From assembly GCF_000312385.1 (NCBI RefSeq), contig NZ_HE997627.1, positions 67,911-131,910 on the forward strand: a DNA stretch of 64,000 nucleotides. Direction: 5' to 3'. Within the stretch, counting starts at the first letter, position 1; each line of letters starts with the position of its first letter. The translations under genes were made by a program, and so were the position numbers. Origin of the DNA: Tsukamurella sp. 1534 (lineage in GTDB: Bacteria; Actinomycetota; Actinomycetes; Mycobacteriales; Mycobacteriaceae). Of the stretch, positions 1-9,011 are shown piece after piece. The notes under the pieces were generated by a model. That model did no database searches. It was not told where the DNA came from and worked only from the letters and a program-made list of their open reading frames with translations.

Positions 1-1003
1 CGACGGTGACGATCCCGGCCGAGCCGCCGTACTCGTCGACCACGAGGGCCATCTGCAGACCGTTGGCGCGCAGCTGTTCCATGAGCGCGTCGCCGTCGAG
101 AGTCGCCGGGACCACCGGCGGCGGCGTGGCGATGGATCGCACGGAGACGCCGGCGCGGCGCTCGGCGGGCACGGTCAGTGCCTGCTTCACGTGCACGAAA
201 CCCGCGGTGTCGTCGAGGTCGCCGCGGACGACGGGGAAGCGGGAGTGGCCGGTCTCGATGCACAGCTCCATCAGGTCGGCGACGGTGTCCTCGACCTCCA
301 GCGACTGCACCCGTTGGCGCGGGGTCATGAGGTCCTCCGCGGTGAGCTCGCCGAAGTCGAGGGAGCGGCCCACCAGCTCGGCGGTCATCTCGTCGATCGC
401 CCCGTGCGCGGCCGAATTGCGCACCAGCGCACTGAGTTCCTGCGCGGAGCGGGCGGAGCTGAGCTCCTCGGCGGGCTCGATGCCGAGCCGGCGCACCAGC
501 TTGTTCGCGCTCGAGTTGAGGAACGTGATCGCCCACCGGAAGGCGCTCGAGAACGCGGCCTGCGCGCCCGCGGTCCACCGGGCGGTCTGCAGCGGCCGGG
601 CGATGGCCAGGTTCTTCGGCGCGAGCTCGCCCAGCACCATCGACAGCGAGGTGGCGATCACCAGCGCCAGGATCAGCGTCAGCGCGGACGACCACACCCG
701 CGGCATCCCGGTCCATTCGAGCGCGGGACGCAGGAACTGCGACAGCACGGGCTCGGCGAGATAACCGGTGACCAGGGTGGTGATCGTGATGCCGAGTTGG
801 GCACCCGACAACTGGAACGACAGTGTGCGGTGCGCGTTCTGCACCTGCTTCGACCGGCGGTCCGCACGCTCGCGGACGTCCGCGTCGATCGTGGACCGCT
901 CCAGGGCGGTGAGGGAGAACTCGGCCGCGACGAACAGCGCGGTACCGAAGGTCAGGGCCAGGAAACCGATGACGGCGGCGGCGGTGAGCAACGCGCTAGT
1001 CAA
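1..1003 (-). CDS. CNNM/HlyC-family membrane protein with CBS domains (3' end outside window)
   Basis: The protein starts with a hydrophobic helix and the CNNM pattern LFVAAEFSLTALERS, then two more membrane segments around SLSMVLGELAPKNLAIA, then a CBS region that includes the typical GFVHVKQAL and LVVDEYGGSAGIVTV. This is the layout of the hemolysin-C/CorC/CNNM group, membrane proteins tied to Mg2+ or Co2+ transport; hemolysis itself is doubtful. I chose the TTG at 1003 because GGGGAGG lies four bases upstream and no ATG or GTG fits. The C-terminus, where a CorC_HlyC domain is expected, lies outside the window. Downstream of guaB1 on the same strand, as with M. tuberculosis Rv1842c/Rv1843c. 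Confidence 0.85.
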   Translation of the reverse strand, partial: MTSALLTAAAVIGFLALTFGTALFVAAEFSLTALERSTIDADVRERADRRSKQVQNAHRTLSFQLSGAQLGITITTLVTGYLAEPVLSQFLRPALEWTGMPRVWSSALTLILALVIATSLSMVLGELAPKNLAIARPLQTARWTAGAQAAFSSAFRWAITFLNSSANKLVRRLGIEPAEELSSARSAQELSALVRNSAAHGAIDEMTAELVGRSLDFGELTAEDLMTPRQRVQSLEVEDTVADLMELCIETGHSRFPVVRGDLDDTAGFVHVKQALTVPAERRAGVSVRSIATPPPVVPATLDGDALMEQLRANGLQMALVVDEYGGSAGIVTV

Positions 1004-1095
1004 CGAACCTCCCCGGCGTCGTGCTCGTGGCGGCTCGTCGGCGGCGCTTGCCGGGTCTTCGGACCTTCATGTCCCTTTCCCAAAACGTGTGATCG

Positions 1096-1114
1096 CGCCG
1101 CGACGGTCGCGGCG
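1096..1114. other. Perfect 9-bp inverted repeat between guaB1 and the CNNM gene
   Basis: CGCCGCGAC, one base, GTCGCGGCG. It sits in the 172-base gap between the guaB1 stop and the next start. It can fold into a short GC hairpin but has no T-run, so it could be a weak terminator or simply chance in GC-rich DNA. Nothing else stands out in this gap. Confidence 0.3.
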
Positions 1115-1175
1115 TGGCCACCACCTTACCGATGGACGCCCGGTTCCGGGGGAATCGCCCGGTAGCCCGGCCCGG

Positions 1176-2654
<1,479 letters not shown>

Positions 2655-3164
2655 TCAGGAGCGGAGCACCCGGCCCTGGGCGTCCTTGACGCCGCCCGTG
2701 AGGATCATCACCGCGTCGATCAGCGCCCACACCCCCACGGCGAACAGCAGAACGAAGCCGATGAGGAAGATGCTGGTCACCAAGCCGAGCAGCCACAGGC
2801 ACAGCTGCGCCGCGCCGATCCCGGTGTAGCCCAGGTAGAAACGGCCGATGCCGAACCCGCCCAGGAACAACTGCAGCAGGCCTGCGGCGATCTTGGACTT
2901 GTCCGACAGCGGCAGCCCGGTGGCGGGGTCCATCCCGTACCCCGCGGCCGCGTACGGCTGCCCGTAACCCGGCTGCGCGTAGCCCGGCTGGTGAGCCTGG
3001 GCGTAGTGCTGGGCGGGCTGGGCGTCGTACGGCTGCTGCCCGTACGCCGGCTGGGCGGAACCGTGCTGATAGGGCTGTGGTTGCCCGTACCCCTGGTAAC
3101 CCTGCGGACCGGCGGCCTGGCCGTACGTGGGCCGGTACGGCTGCGGATACTGCGGATCGGTCAT
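2655..3164 (-). CDS. TM2-domain membrane protein with Pro/Tyr/Gln-rich head
   Basis: 169 residues. Residues 1-85 are low-complexity and rich in Tyr, Gln, Pro and Gly, with YGQ/YAQ-type repeats. The TM2 domain follows at about 85-155: two hydrophobic helices joined by a short loop, with the signature GGFGIGRFYLGYTGIGAAQL. The biochemical role of bacterial TM2 proteins is not established; the tyrosine-rich head would lie in the cytoplasm and could be a protein-binding or condensate-like segment (inference). Fifty bases separate it from the M56 gene upstream and 30 from guaB1 downstream, all on the minus strand. Confidence 0.85.
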   Translation of the reverse strand: MTDPQYPQPYRPTYGQAAGPQGYQGYGQPQPYQHGSAQPAYGQQPYDAQPAQHYAQAHQPGYAQPGYGQPYAAAGYGMDPATGLPLSDKSKIAAGLLQLFLGGFGIGRFYLGYTGIGAAQLCLWLLGLVTSIFLIGFVLLFAVGVWALIDAVMILTGGVKDAQGRVLRS

Positions 3165-3214
3165 GCTGTCCCCACTTCCCCCTGACGAATGTGCGCTCAG
3201 GGTACCCGGCGCCG

Positions 3215-4156
3215 TCAGTGGGCGAAGAGGCGCGAGAGCTCGGTGAGCCAGGGCACCGCGACCGCGACGGTGGGGACCACCAGGATCAGGCCCGCGGTGA
3301 GGTAGACGGCGCCGTTGAACAGCGGCCCTGCGGACGGCTCGGACAGGCGCTCCACCCGCACGACGGTGCCCGTGGATCCGACCGCGAGGGCGCCCCGGGG
3401 CGCGGGGCTCTTGGCGCAGGTGACCAGCGCGTTCGCCAGCGGCAGGGGGCCGGCTTTGGCGACCGCCTCGTCGTCCGCGAGCAGTTCCACGAGCAGTTCG
3501 ACCGAGTCGAGCGCGGCCGAGGAGCGGACCAGCCGCGGGAACGCGTGGTGCACCGCGGTGAAGGCCTCGAGGACCAGATCGTGCCGGGAACGCAGGTGTG
3601 CCCGCTCGTGTGCCAGCACCGCCGTGAGTTCCTCGTGTGAGAGCTGATCGAGGGTGCCCACGCTGAGCACGACGCGGTGTCGCAGCCCGGGCAGGCAGTA
3701 GGCGAGCGGTTCGTCGACCGCGAGGACGCGCAGGTCGGCGGCCGAGAGGTGCGAGTCACCGTCGACCGCCTGGGACAGGATGTCGACGACGTTGCGGTGC
3801 CGTGCCCGGCGACGGCGCGTGCGGACCGCGAGGCGGACCGTCGAGGTGATCAGGCGGGCGCCGATGACCAGCGTGAACACGAATGCGATGACCGCGATCG
3901 TCCAGGGGATCACGCCCAGCTGGCGGATCTCGTCGATCGGGTTGGTGGTGGGGCGGCCGTCCGCACCGGGAACCAGCAGCCGGCTGGCGATCACGAGCCC
4001 CGCGCTGAAGGCCGAGAGCACGGCGGCGAGGGCCACGGCCTGCCACAGGACGAGGGCGGCGCGGGGGGCGCGGACGGGCCAGGAGGCCCGGGACAGCCAC
4101 GTGGGCACCGGCCCCGCCAGGAGCAGGGCCAGCACGCCGAAGATGACTGCCGCCAT
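3215..4156 (-). CDS. M56-family membrane metallopeptidase (BlaR1/MecR1 peptidase type)
   Basis: 313 residues. Four hydrophobic helices (about 2-18, 35-60, 83-105, 285-305) surround a cytosolic zinc-protease domain with HERAH at 183-187 in the context LAHERAHLRSRHD; a second acidic zinc-ligand region follows near 215-230. It lacks the extracellular penicillin-binding sensor of BlaR1, so it is the short form seen in Rv1845c. It lies 39 bases after a BlaI-type repressor gene. In that pairing the peptidase is expected to relieve repression, but what signal it senses here is unknown and no beta-lactamase gene is adjacent. Confidence 0.85.
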   Translation of the reverse strand: MAAVIFGVLALLLAGPVPTWLSRASWPVRAPRAALVLWQAVALAAVLSAFSAGLVIASRLLVPGADGRPTTNPIDEIRQLGVIPWTIAVIAFVFTLVIGARLITSTVRLAVRTRRRRARHRNVVDILSQAVDGDSHLSAADLRVLAVDEPLAYCLPGLRHRVVLSVGTLDQLSHEELTAVLAHERAHLRSRHDLVLEAFTAVHHAFPRLVRSSAALDSVELLVELLADDEAVAKAGPLPLANALVTCAKSPAPRGALAVGSTGTVVRVERLSEPSAGPLFNGAVYLTAGLILVVPTVAVAVPWLTELSRLFAH

Positions 4157-4195
4157 GGATCCGAGCCTAGTGGCTGGGCGGGCCCGTACGCGAAA

Positions 4196-4585
4196 TCAGG
4201 CCTGTTCGCCCTCGAGTTTGGCGAGCGCGCGACGCAGGGCCTCGGCCTCGTCCGCGCCGACGCGCTCCACGAAGTGGACGAGCGCGGCTTCGCGCGAGCT
4301 CTCGGCCTGCGCCAACGCGTCGAACATGAGGTCCGCGACGAGTTCCTCGCGACCGAACGTCGCGGTGTACCGGTGGGCCCGATCCGTGCGGATCTGGCTG
4401 ACGAGTTGCTTCTTCGCGAGGCGCTGCAGCACCGTCATCACCGTGGTGTAGGCGAGCTCGCGATCCGCGGACAGCGCCTCGTGCACCTGCCGCACGGTCT
4501 GCGGTTCGGTGGACCCCCACAGGTGGTCCATGACCGCGCGCTCCAGATCTCCCAGTGCTGCCATTCCTGTGATCCTACTCGCCAT
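4196..4585 (-). CDS. blaI: BlaI/MecI/CopY-family transcriptional repressor
   Basis: 129 residues. A winged helix at about 8-80 (LGDLERAVMDHLW, then REL-AYTTVMTVLQRLAKKQLV) and a C-terminal dimerisation part give the usual BlaI length. It matches Rv1846c in position and in its M56 partner. Start is uncertain: ATG at 4585, or ATG at 4564 where family members normally begin (MAALGDLE), although the AGGA there touches the start codon. A perfect dyad 13 bases upstream of the 4585 start is a probable autoregulatory operator. In M. tuberculosis this repressor also controls beta-lactamase and ATP-synthase genes. Confidence 0.88.
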   Translation of the reverse strand: MASRITGMAALGDLERAVMDHLWGSTEPQTVRQVHEALSADRELAYTTVMTVLQRLAKKQLVSQIRTDRAHRYTATFGREELVADLMFDALAQAESSREAALVHFVERVGADEAEALRRALAKLEGEQA

Positions 4586-4597
4586 GGCGTCAGTCGC

Positions 4598-4614
4598 TAC
4601 GACGGCCTGTCGTA
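4598..4614. promoter_or_regulatory. Probable BlaI operator
   Basis: TACGAC, five bases, GTCGTA: a perfect dyad of TAC...GTA type immediately upstream of blaI. BlaI-family dimers bind such dyads and usually repress their own gene, so autoregulation of the blaI-M56 pair is the natural reading. Confidence 0.6.
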
Positions 4615-4637
4615 ATCCACGTCACAGAAATTAGGGC

Positions 4638-4667
4638 TTGCTTAGTTAGGGGAGGCTGTCCTAGAGT
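4638..4667 (+). promoter_or_regulatory. Promoter with overlapping IdeR/DtxR-like iron box
   Basis: A -35 TTGCTT (4638-4643) and a -10 TAGAGT (4662-4667) are 18 bases apart. Over the spacer and -10 lies TTAGGGGAGGCTGTCCTAG (4646-4664), which matches the IdeR consensus (TTAGGTTAGGCTAACCTAA, from memory) at 14 of 19 positions by eye and is itself a dyad around 4655. A repressor bound there would block RNA polymerase, as expected for iron-repressed promoters. It reads to the right, into a segment without a convincing protein gene. Confidence 0.7.
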
Positions 4668-4672
4668 AATCA

Positions 4673-4800
4673 CCGTCGCCGAGAGCGACGAAGTGATCCA
4701 CATCAGACCGGTTCGCGAACTGAGGGCTGCAGTTGATACGCCCGGTCTGTGCCACGGCGGGTCCCGCGAAGGCTGAGCGCGGGGCCCGCCGATCACTTTC
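4673..4800 (+). ncRNA. mrsI: Probable iron-responsive small RNA, MrsI (ncRv11846) counterpart
   Basis: About 128 nt from the predicted start. It can fold into a 5' hairpin (CGTCGC 4674-4679 with GCGACG 4685-4690), a central stem (CAGACCGG 4704-4711 with CCGGTCTG 4742-4749) enclosing GTTCGCGAAC and an AACTG/CAGTT hairpin, and a long terminator. The promoter carries an IdeR-like box. In M. tuberculosis the iron-sparing sRNA MrsI lies next to blaI (Rv1846c) and is IdeR-controlled; here the RNA also lies beside blaI, followed by a Rv1847-like gene. Identity rests on position, promoter and fold, not sequence comparison. A 27-codon GTG frame inside has no good ribosome site. Confidence 0.7.
4755..4791 (+). 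terminator. Intrinsic terminator of the small RNA
   Basis: CGGCGGGTCCCGCG (4755-4768) pairs with CGCGGGGCCCGCCG (4778-4791): 14 bp with one G-U pair and a 9-base loop, followed by ATCACTTTCTGT. The T-run is short, as is common in actinobacteria. It may also end minus-strand transcripts from the pspC gene. Confidence 0.7.
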
Positions 4801-4850
4801 TGTGGGCCTTCTCCGCGCCTCCATCCGTTGTCCGCGCACTGCGTTGCCGG

Positions 4851-5114
4851 TCAGTCCTTCGGCATGACGAGCCACAGCAGCAGGTAGATCAGGAACTGCG
4901 GGCCGGGCAGCACGCAGGACACCACGAACAGCACGCGCACGAGCGTCACGTCCCATCCGAGGTACCGCGCGATGCCGGAGCACACGCCGCCGAGCCAGTT
5001 GTTCTGCAGATCGCGGGAGAACCGCTTCGGTGCGGGCTGGAACGGCGGGACAGGGGTCGTCGCGTCCGGGAACGCGGAGGGGTAGGCGGGGTCGAAAGGC
5101 GATTTCTCGGTCAT
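4851..5114 (-). CDS. PspC-domain membrane protein
   Basis: 87 residues. A proline-rich cytosolic head (1-30) is followed by the PspC signature WLGGVCSGIARYLGWD (about 40-55), then two short hydrophobic stretches VRVLFVVSCVLPG and FLIYLLLWLVMP. PspC proteins sit in the membrane and in some bacteria sense envelope stress; the function of small stand-alone actinobacterial PspC proteins is not settled. Start ATG at 5114. No clear operon partner; it is divergent from the thioesterase gene. Confidence 0.85.
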   Translation of the reverse strand: MTEKSPFDPAYPSAFPDATTPVPPFQPAPKRFSRDLQNNWLGGVCSGIARYLGWDVTLVRVLFVVSCVLPGPQFLIYLLLWLVMPKD

Positions 5115-5291
5115 GACTCCACTGTGCCGCCCGGCGCATCGCCGCGCATCGGGGTCAACCCCCAGGCGTCCCCGGATTTCCGCCCCCGCGCCCGGCCGAC
5201 GGGGCCGCGTCGCCGGGGGTGCGTCTCCCCGCTGGGGAGGTACGACGGGGCGGCGGGGCGGGGACCGTCGAACGGCGCATAAGGTGACCCC

Positions 5292-5717
5292 ATGACGGAA
5301 GCCACCCCCGGACAGCAGCAGGTCATCGATTCCCTCATGGCGAGCGGCGCAGCCGGTTTCGACGAGTACCTGGGCCTGCAGTACGACGAGATCACCCCGG
5401 ACGGCGTCCGGGCGAGCCTCACCCTGCGGCCGGAGCTGCACCAGCCGTTCGGCATCACCCACGGCGGCGTGTACTGCTCCATCGTGGAGTCGGTCGCGAG
5501 CGTGTCCGGCGTGGTGTGGCTGGGCGGCGCCGGCAACGTGGTGGGCGTCAACAACAACACCGACTTCCTGCGCGCGCTCTCCAGCGGCCACCTGTCGATC
5601 GCCAGTACCCCGATCCACCGCGGTCGCCGGCAGCAGCTGTGGCTGGTGGAGATCGCCGGCCCGGACGGCAAGCAGGTGGCGCGCGGCCAGGTGCGCCTGC
5701 AGAACATCGACGCCTGA
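5292..5717 (+). CDS. PaaI/hotdog-fold thioesterase
   Basis: 141 residues with a single 4HBT hotdog domain. The active region QPFGITHGGVYCSIVESVAS carries the HGG stretch of the PaaI/YbgC-like 1,4-dihydroxy-2-naphthoyl-CoA type thioesterases, and a second strand region VNNNTDFLRAL follows. It would hydrolyse an acyl- or aryl-CoA in the cytoplasm; the substrate cannot be read from sequence. Length and position next to the blaI/sRNA locus fit Rv1847. It ends just before a strong bidirectional hairpin that separates it from convergent ndh. Confidence 0.85.
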   Translation: MTEATPGQQQVIDSLMASGAAGFDEYLGLQYDEITPDGVRASLTLRPELHQPFGITHGGVYCSIVESVASVSGVVWLGGAGNVVGVNNNTDFLRALSSGHLSIASTPIHRGRRQQLWLVEIAGPDGKQVARGQVRLQNIDA

Positions 5718-5757
5718 CGTTCCTGCGGGCTCGGCGCCGGTGAGCATCGGCGGAACG

Positions 5758-5797
5758 CGAAGGGCGCGACGGAGAACGGTCTCCGTCGCGCCCTTCG
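5758..5797. terminator. Bidirectional terminator between thioesterase and ndh genes
   Basis: CGAAGGGCGCGACGGAGA (5758-5775) is perfectly complementary to TCTCCGTCGCGCCCTTCG (5780-5797) with a 4-base loop, an 18-bp stem. It lies between convergent stops at 5717 and 5813 and can serve both. Confidence 0.85.
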
Positions 5798-5812
5798 TGT
5801 CGTGAGGTCCGG

Positions 5813-7288
5813 TCAGCCCGCCTTCTCGGCCTTCTCGGACTGCTTCTGCTCCTCGGCTCCCGGCGCCTTCACCTCGGGGCCGTCCGCGGGCTTCTTCGCC
5901 TCGACGGCCGGCTTCGCCTTGGCCTTGGGGGAGCTGGTGTGCACCGGCGGGATCGAGTAGGCGCCGCCGCCCTGGATCTGGTCCAGGGCGGTACGGGCGT
6001 ACACCTGCTGCTCGGTGATGGTCATCTGCCCGCGCTTGTTGGTGAGGAAGGTGACCGCCCACGACATGAGCGTGACCAGGCGGTTCTGGTAACCGACGAT
6101 GTACCAGAGGTGCAGCGCCAGCCAGCCCAGCCAGGCCAGGAAGCCGCCGAACTCGAGCTTGCCCACCTTGGCCACCGCGCTCGCGCGCGAGATCGTGGCC
6201 ATCGAGCCCTTGTCGAAGTACTTGAACGGCTCGCGGTTCGCGGGGCTCTGCCCCTTGAGGCCGTTCTTGATCGCCTTGGCCGCGTAGGTCGAGCCCTGGA
6301 TGGCGCCCTGCGCCATGCCGGGGACGCCCTCGACGGCCATCATGTCGCCGACGACGAAGACGTTCGGATTGCCCGGAACCGTGAGGTCGGGGAGCACCTT
6401 GACGCGGCCGGCGCGGTCCACCTCGGCGCCGGACTGGTCCGCGATGATCTTGCCGAGCGGGCTGGCGGCGACACCCGCCGACCACACCTTGCACTGGGCC
6501 TCGATGCGGCGCTCGGTGCCGTCCTTCTCCTTGACCACGAGGCCGTCGGCGTCCACGTCGACGACCATCGCGTTGAGCTGGATCTCCACGCCCATCTTGC
6601 GGAGCCGCTCGGCGGCCATGTTGCCCAGCTTCTCGCCCATGGGGGGCAGCACGGCGGGCGCGGCGTCGAGCAGGATGACCTTCGCCTCGGTGGCGTCGAT
6701 GTTGCGGAACGCGCCCTTGAGCGTGTTGTCGGACATCTCGGCGATCTGGCCGGCGAGCTCGACGCCCGTCGGGCCGGCGCCGATCACCACGAAGGTGAGC
6801 AGGCGCTCGCGCTCCTCGTGATCGTCCGAGAGCTCGGCCTGCTCGAACGCGCCGAGGATGCGTCCACGCAGTTCCAGCGCGTCGTCGATGGTCTTCATGC
6901 CGGGGGCGAACTCGGCGAACCGGTCGTTGCCGAAGTACGACTGGTCGGCGCCCGCGGCGACGATCAGGCTGTCGTACGGGGTGACCGTGGTGCGCTCCAG
7001 CAGGTGGCTGGTGACGGTGCGGTTCTCCAGGTCGATGTCGGTGACCTCGCCCAGCAGGACCTCCGCGTTGGGCTGCTTGCGGAGGATCATGCGCGACGCG
7101 GGCGCGATCTCACCCTCGGACAGGATGCCCGTGGCCACCTGGTAGAGCAGCGGCTGGAACAGGTGGTGGGTCGTCTTGGCGATCAGGGTGACGTCGACAT
7201 CGGCCTTCTTGAGGGCCTGCGTGCCGAACAGGCCACCGAAGCCCGAACCGATGACGACCACCTTGTGGCGGTGCGATCCGTCGCTCAT
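5813..7288 (-). CDS. ndh: Type II NADH dehydrogenase (NDH-2)
   Basis: 491 residues. Two dinucleotide folds: FAD-binding VVIGSGFGGLFGTQ at about 11-24 and NADH-binding FVVIGAGPTGVELAG at about 165-180, plus the C-terminal FAD contact VFVVGDMMAVEG and amphipathic helices near NRLVTLMSWAVTFLTNKRGQ that anchor the enzyme to the inner membrane. It passes electrons from NADH to menaquinone without pumping protons. The last 40 or so residues form a Lys/Glu/Ala-rich tail outside the family core. ATG at 7288 has a GGAG upstream. Same position as Rv1854c. Confidence 0.93.
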   Translation of the reverse strand: MSDGSHRHKVVVIGSGFGGLFGTQALKKADVDVTLIAKTTHHLFQPLLYQVATGILSEGEIAPASRMILRKQPNAEVLLGEVTDIDLENRTVTSHLLERTTVTPYDSLIVAAGADQSYFGNDRFAEFAPGMKTIDDALELRGRILGAFEQAELSDDHEERERLLTFVVIGAGPTGVELAGQIAEMSDNTLKGAFRNIDATEAKVILLDAAPAVLPPMGEKLGNMAAERLRKMGVEIQLNAMVVDVDADGLVVKEKDGTERRIEAQCKVWSAGVAASPLGKIIADQSGAEVDRAGRVKVLPDLTVPGNPNVFVVGDMMAVEGVPGMAQGAIQGSTYAAKAIKNGLKGQSPANREPFKYFDKGSMATISRASAVAKVGKLEFGGFLAWLGWLALHLWYIVGYQNRLVTLMSWAVTFLTNKRGQMTITEQQVYARTALDQIQGGGAYSIPPVHTSSPKAKAKPAVEAKKPADGPEVKAPGAEEQKQSEKAEKAG

Positions 7289-7346
7289 TACTCTCGTCGC
7301 TCCTGCGCTCGCTGAGGGAAGCCGGGGTCACCGGCCGTTGCTGCCT

Positions 7347-7934
7347 CTACGGTAGTCGCCTCGTCCGCGACGGGCGCGGCGCATCCGCCGAACCGGTCGC
7401 GCGGCGCTCCCGATACGCGGCGACATGGGTGCGATTGCCGCAGTTCCCCTCGGCGCAGAACCGTCGCGAGCGGTTGCGCGAGAGGTCGACGAGGACCCGC
7501 TCGCAGTCGTCCGCGGCACACACTTTGAGCCGGTCGACGTTGTCGCTGCGGACCAGGTCGACGAGGGCCATCGCGAACTCGGCGCGCATGCGCACGGGGA
7601 TCGGGGCGTCGTCGGGCGTGAAGTGCAGGTGCCAATCCCATTTGCCGTGCCGGGTGAGCCGCGGCTGCTGGGGCGAGGCCTCGAGCATCTCGTTGACGAT
7701 GCCCGCGACGGCCGCGGGGTTCGGCGCCGCCCACACCCGCGCCAGGTCGGCGCGGAGCCCGTGGACCGGTTCGAGGTCGGCGGCCTCGGCGCTGCTCCAG
7801 CCCGTGAACTCGTGGGCCTTGAGGTAGTCCTTCAGCGCGGCGAGGGTGCCGATCCGCTCGTCGCCGTCGTAATCGGAGTTGGCGAGGTCGGCCGCCATGA
7901 GCAGCGACGGCTCCGTGTCATGTGCGAATTGCAT
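7347..7934 (-). CDS. CGNR zinc-finger/ABATE-domain transcriptional regulator
   Basis: 195 residues. An N-terminal ABATE-type stress-response domain (about 1-135) is followed by a C-terminal CGNR zinc finger with the ligand pattern KVCAADDCERV...RRFCAEGNCGNRTHVAAYRER. Such proteins are DNA-binding regulators of unknown inducer. The ATG at 7934 is chosen because AAGGAG lies six bases upstream. It is divergent from an EamA exporter gene starting 84 bases away, so control of that exporter is likely. A short overlapping reading frame with its own ribosome site lies just upstream. Confidence 0.85.
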   Translation of the reverse strand: MQFAHDTEPSLLMAADLANSDYDGDERIGTLAALKDYLKAHEFTGWSSAEAADLEPVHGLRADLARVWAAPNPAAVAGIVNEMLEASPQQPRLTRHGKWDWHLHFTPDDAPIPVRMRAEFAMALVDLVRSDNVDRLKVCAADDCERVLVDLSRNRSRRFCAEGNCGNRTHVAAYRERRATGSADAPRPSRTRRLP

Positions 7935-7980
7935 TTGACTCCTTACAGACGGCGGATGTACCGTCACTTCCGTCGCTCAT
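7918..7980 (-). CDS. Possible 20-aa leader peptide overlapping the CGNR gene start
   Basis: ATG at 7980 is preceded by GTAAGGAGTAAAATG, a near copy of GTAAGGAGTCAAATG at the CGNR gene start 46 bases downstream. The frame has 20 sense codons and ends with TGA at 7918, 16 bases inside the CGNR gene in another frame. Two equally strong start regions in a row suggest a leader whose translation competes with or couples to the regulator, or a recent local duplication. No homology is claimed. Confidence 0.4.
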   Translation of the reverse strand: MSDGSDGTSAVCKESNAIRT

Positions 7981-8018
7981 TTTACTCCTTACTCCACGGC
8001 GCTTTCCGGAGGTGAAGC

Positions 8019-9011
8019 ATGGGTCGCGGTATCGTCATCGCGCTGATTTCAGGGTTCGCGTTCGCCATGTCGGGCCCCTTCGGGAAACCGCTCCTCGCCG
8101 CAGGCTGGAGCCCCGCGGGCGTGGTGCTGGTGCGCCTGTGGATCGCCGCGCTGGTCACGCTGATCCCGATGCTGATCGTGGCGCGCGGCCGCCTCGCCAC
8201 CCTGCGTCGCGCGCCCTTCACCGTGGTCGCGTACGGCCTGCTCGCGGTCGTCGCCGTGCAGCTCGCGTACTTCAACGCCATCGCGCACATGTCGGTCACC
8301 GTCGCGCTGCTCATCGAGTTCTCCGCGCCCCTTCTGGTGCTGGTGTACCTGTGGGCACGGTTCGGGAAGCGGCCGTCGGTCGGCACCACCGTGGGCGCCG
8401 TCGTCGCCGTCGCCGGGCTGTTCGCAGTGGTCACCGCGGCATCCGGCGGGGCCGAAGTGAGCATCACCGGTCTCGTCTGGGCCTTCGTCTCGCTGGTCGG
8501 GCTGGCGGCGTACTTCCTGCTGGCGGAGGACGGCACCCGCCCGGAGGACGACGACGCCCCGTCGGGCACCGTCGACCAGCTGGCGCTGGCTGCGGGTGGC
8601 CTGCTGGTGGGCGCGCTCACGCTGACCGCCACGTCGCTCGCCGGCCTGACGCCGGTGCGGACGTCGACCGCCCCCGTCGTGCTGGGCTCGCTCGGCACCG
8701 TGCCCTGGTGGGTACCGGCGGTGGTGATCGGCGCGGTCGCGACGGGGCTCGCGTACGTCGCCGGGATCCTCGCGATCAACCTGGTGGGTCCCACCCTGGC
8801 CTCGTTCCTCGGCTTCTCCGAGGTGGTCGCGGCGGCGGTGGTCGCGTGGGTGATGCTGGGCGAGGCGCTGACGCCGGTGCAGATCGTGGGCGCCGTCGCC
8901 ATCGTGGCCGGGGTGATCGCCGTCAAGCGGGGCGAGCGGCGGTCGACGGCGTCCGCAGCGCCAGCCAGTCCTCGCGATGGATCTCGTACTCCACCCGCGC
9001 GTACGGCGTGA
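8019..9011 (+). CDS. EamA/DMT-family transporter
   Basis: 330 residues with ten hydrophobic helices and the duplicated EamA layout: the first half begins IVIALISGFAFAMSGPFGKPLL, and the second begins ISITGLVWAFVSLVGLAAYFLLAEDG-like. The end of the second half has the usual GPTLASFLGFSEVVAAAVVAWVMLGE stretch. It is expected to export small metabolites or amino acids across the inner membrane; the substrate is unknown. GGAGG precedes ATG 8019. The last 30 residues are basic and Ser/Ala/Pro-rich and lie in DNA shared with the convergent GNAT gene (89-base overlap). Confidence 0.88.
   Translation: MGRGIVIALISGFAFAMSGPFGKPLLAAGWSPAGVVLVRLWIAALVTLIPMLIVARGRLATLRRAPFTVVAYGLLAVVAVQLAYFNAIAHMSVTVALLIEFSAPLLVLVYLWARFGKRPSVGTTVGAVVAVAGLFAVVTAASGGAEVSITGLVWAFVSLVGLAAYFLLAEDGTRPEDDDAPSGTVDQLALAAGGLLVGALTLTATSLAGLTPVRTSTAPVVLGSLGTVPWWVPAVVIGAVATGLAYVAGILAINLVGPTLASFLGFSEVVAAAVVAWVMLGEALTPVQIVGAVAIVAGVIAVKRGERRSTASAAPASPRDGSRTPPARTA

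Noticed and set aside
4631-4649. A second possible IdeR box just left of the chosen one
   Set aside because: Only about 11 of 19 positions match, against 14 for 4646-4664, and it is not a clean dyad.
4691-4774. 27-codon GTG frame inside the small RNA
   Set aside because: No good ribosome site, no peptide character, and it runs into the terminator stem.
5939-7315. 458-codon plus-strand frame opposite ndh
   Set aside because: Mirror of ndh codons, His/Arg/Asp/Gly-rich, no domain and no ribosome site.
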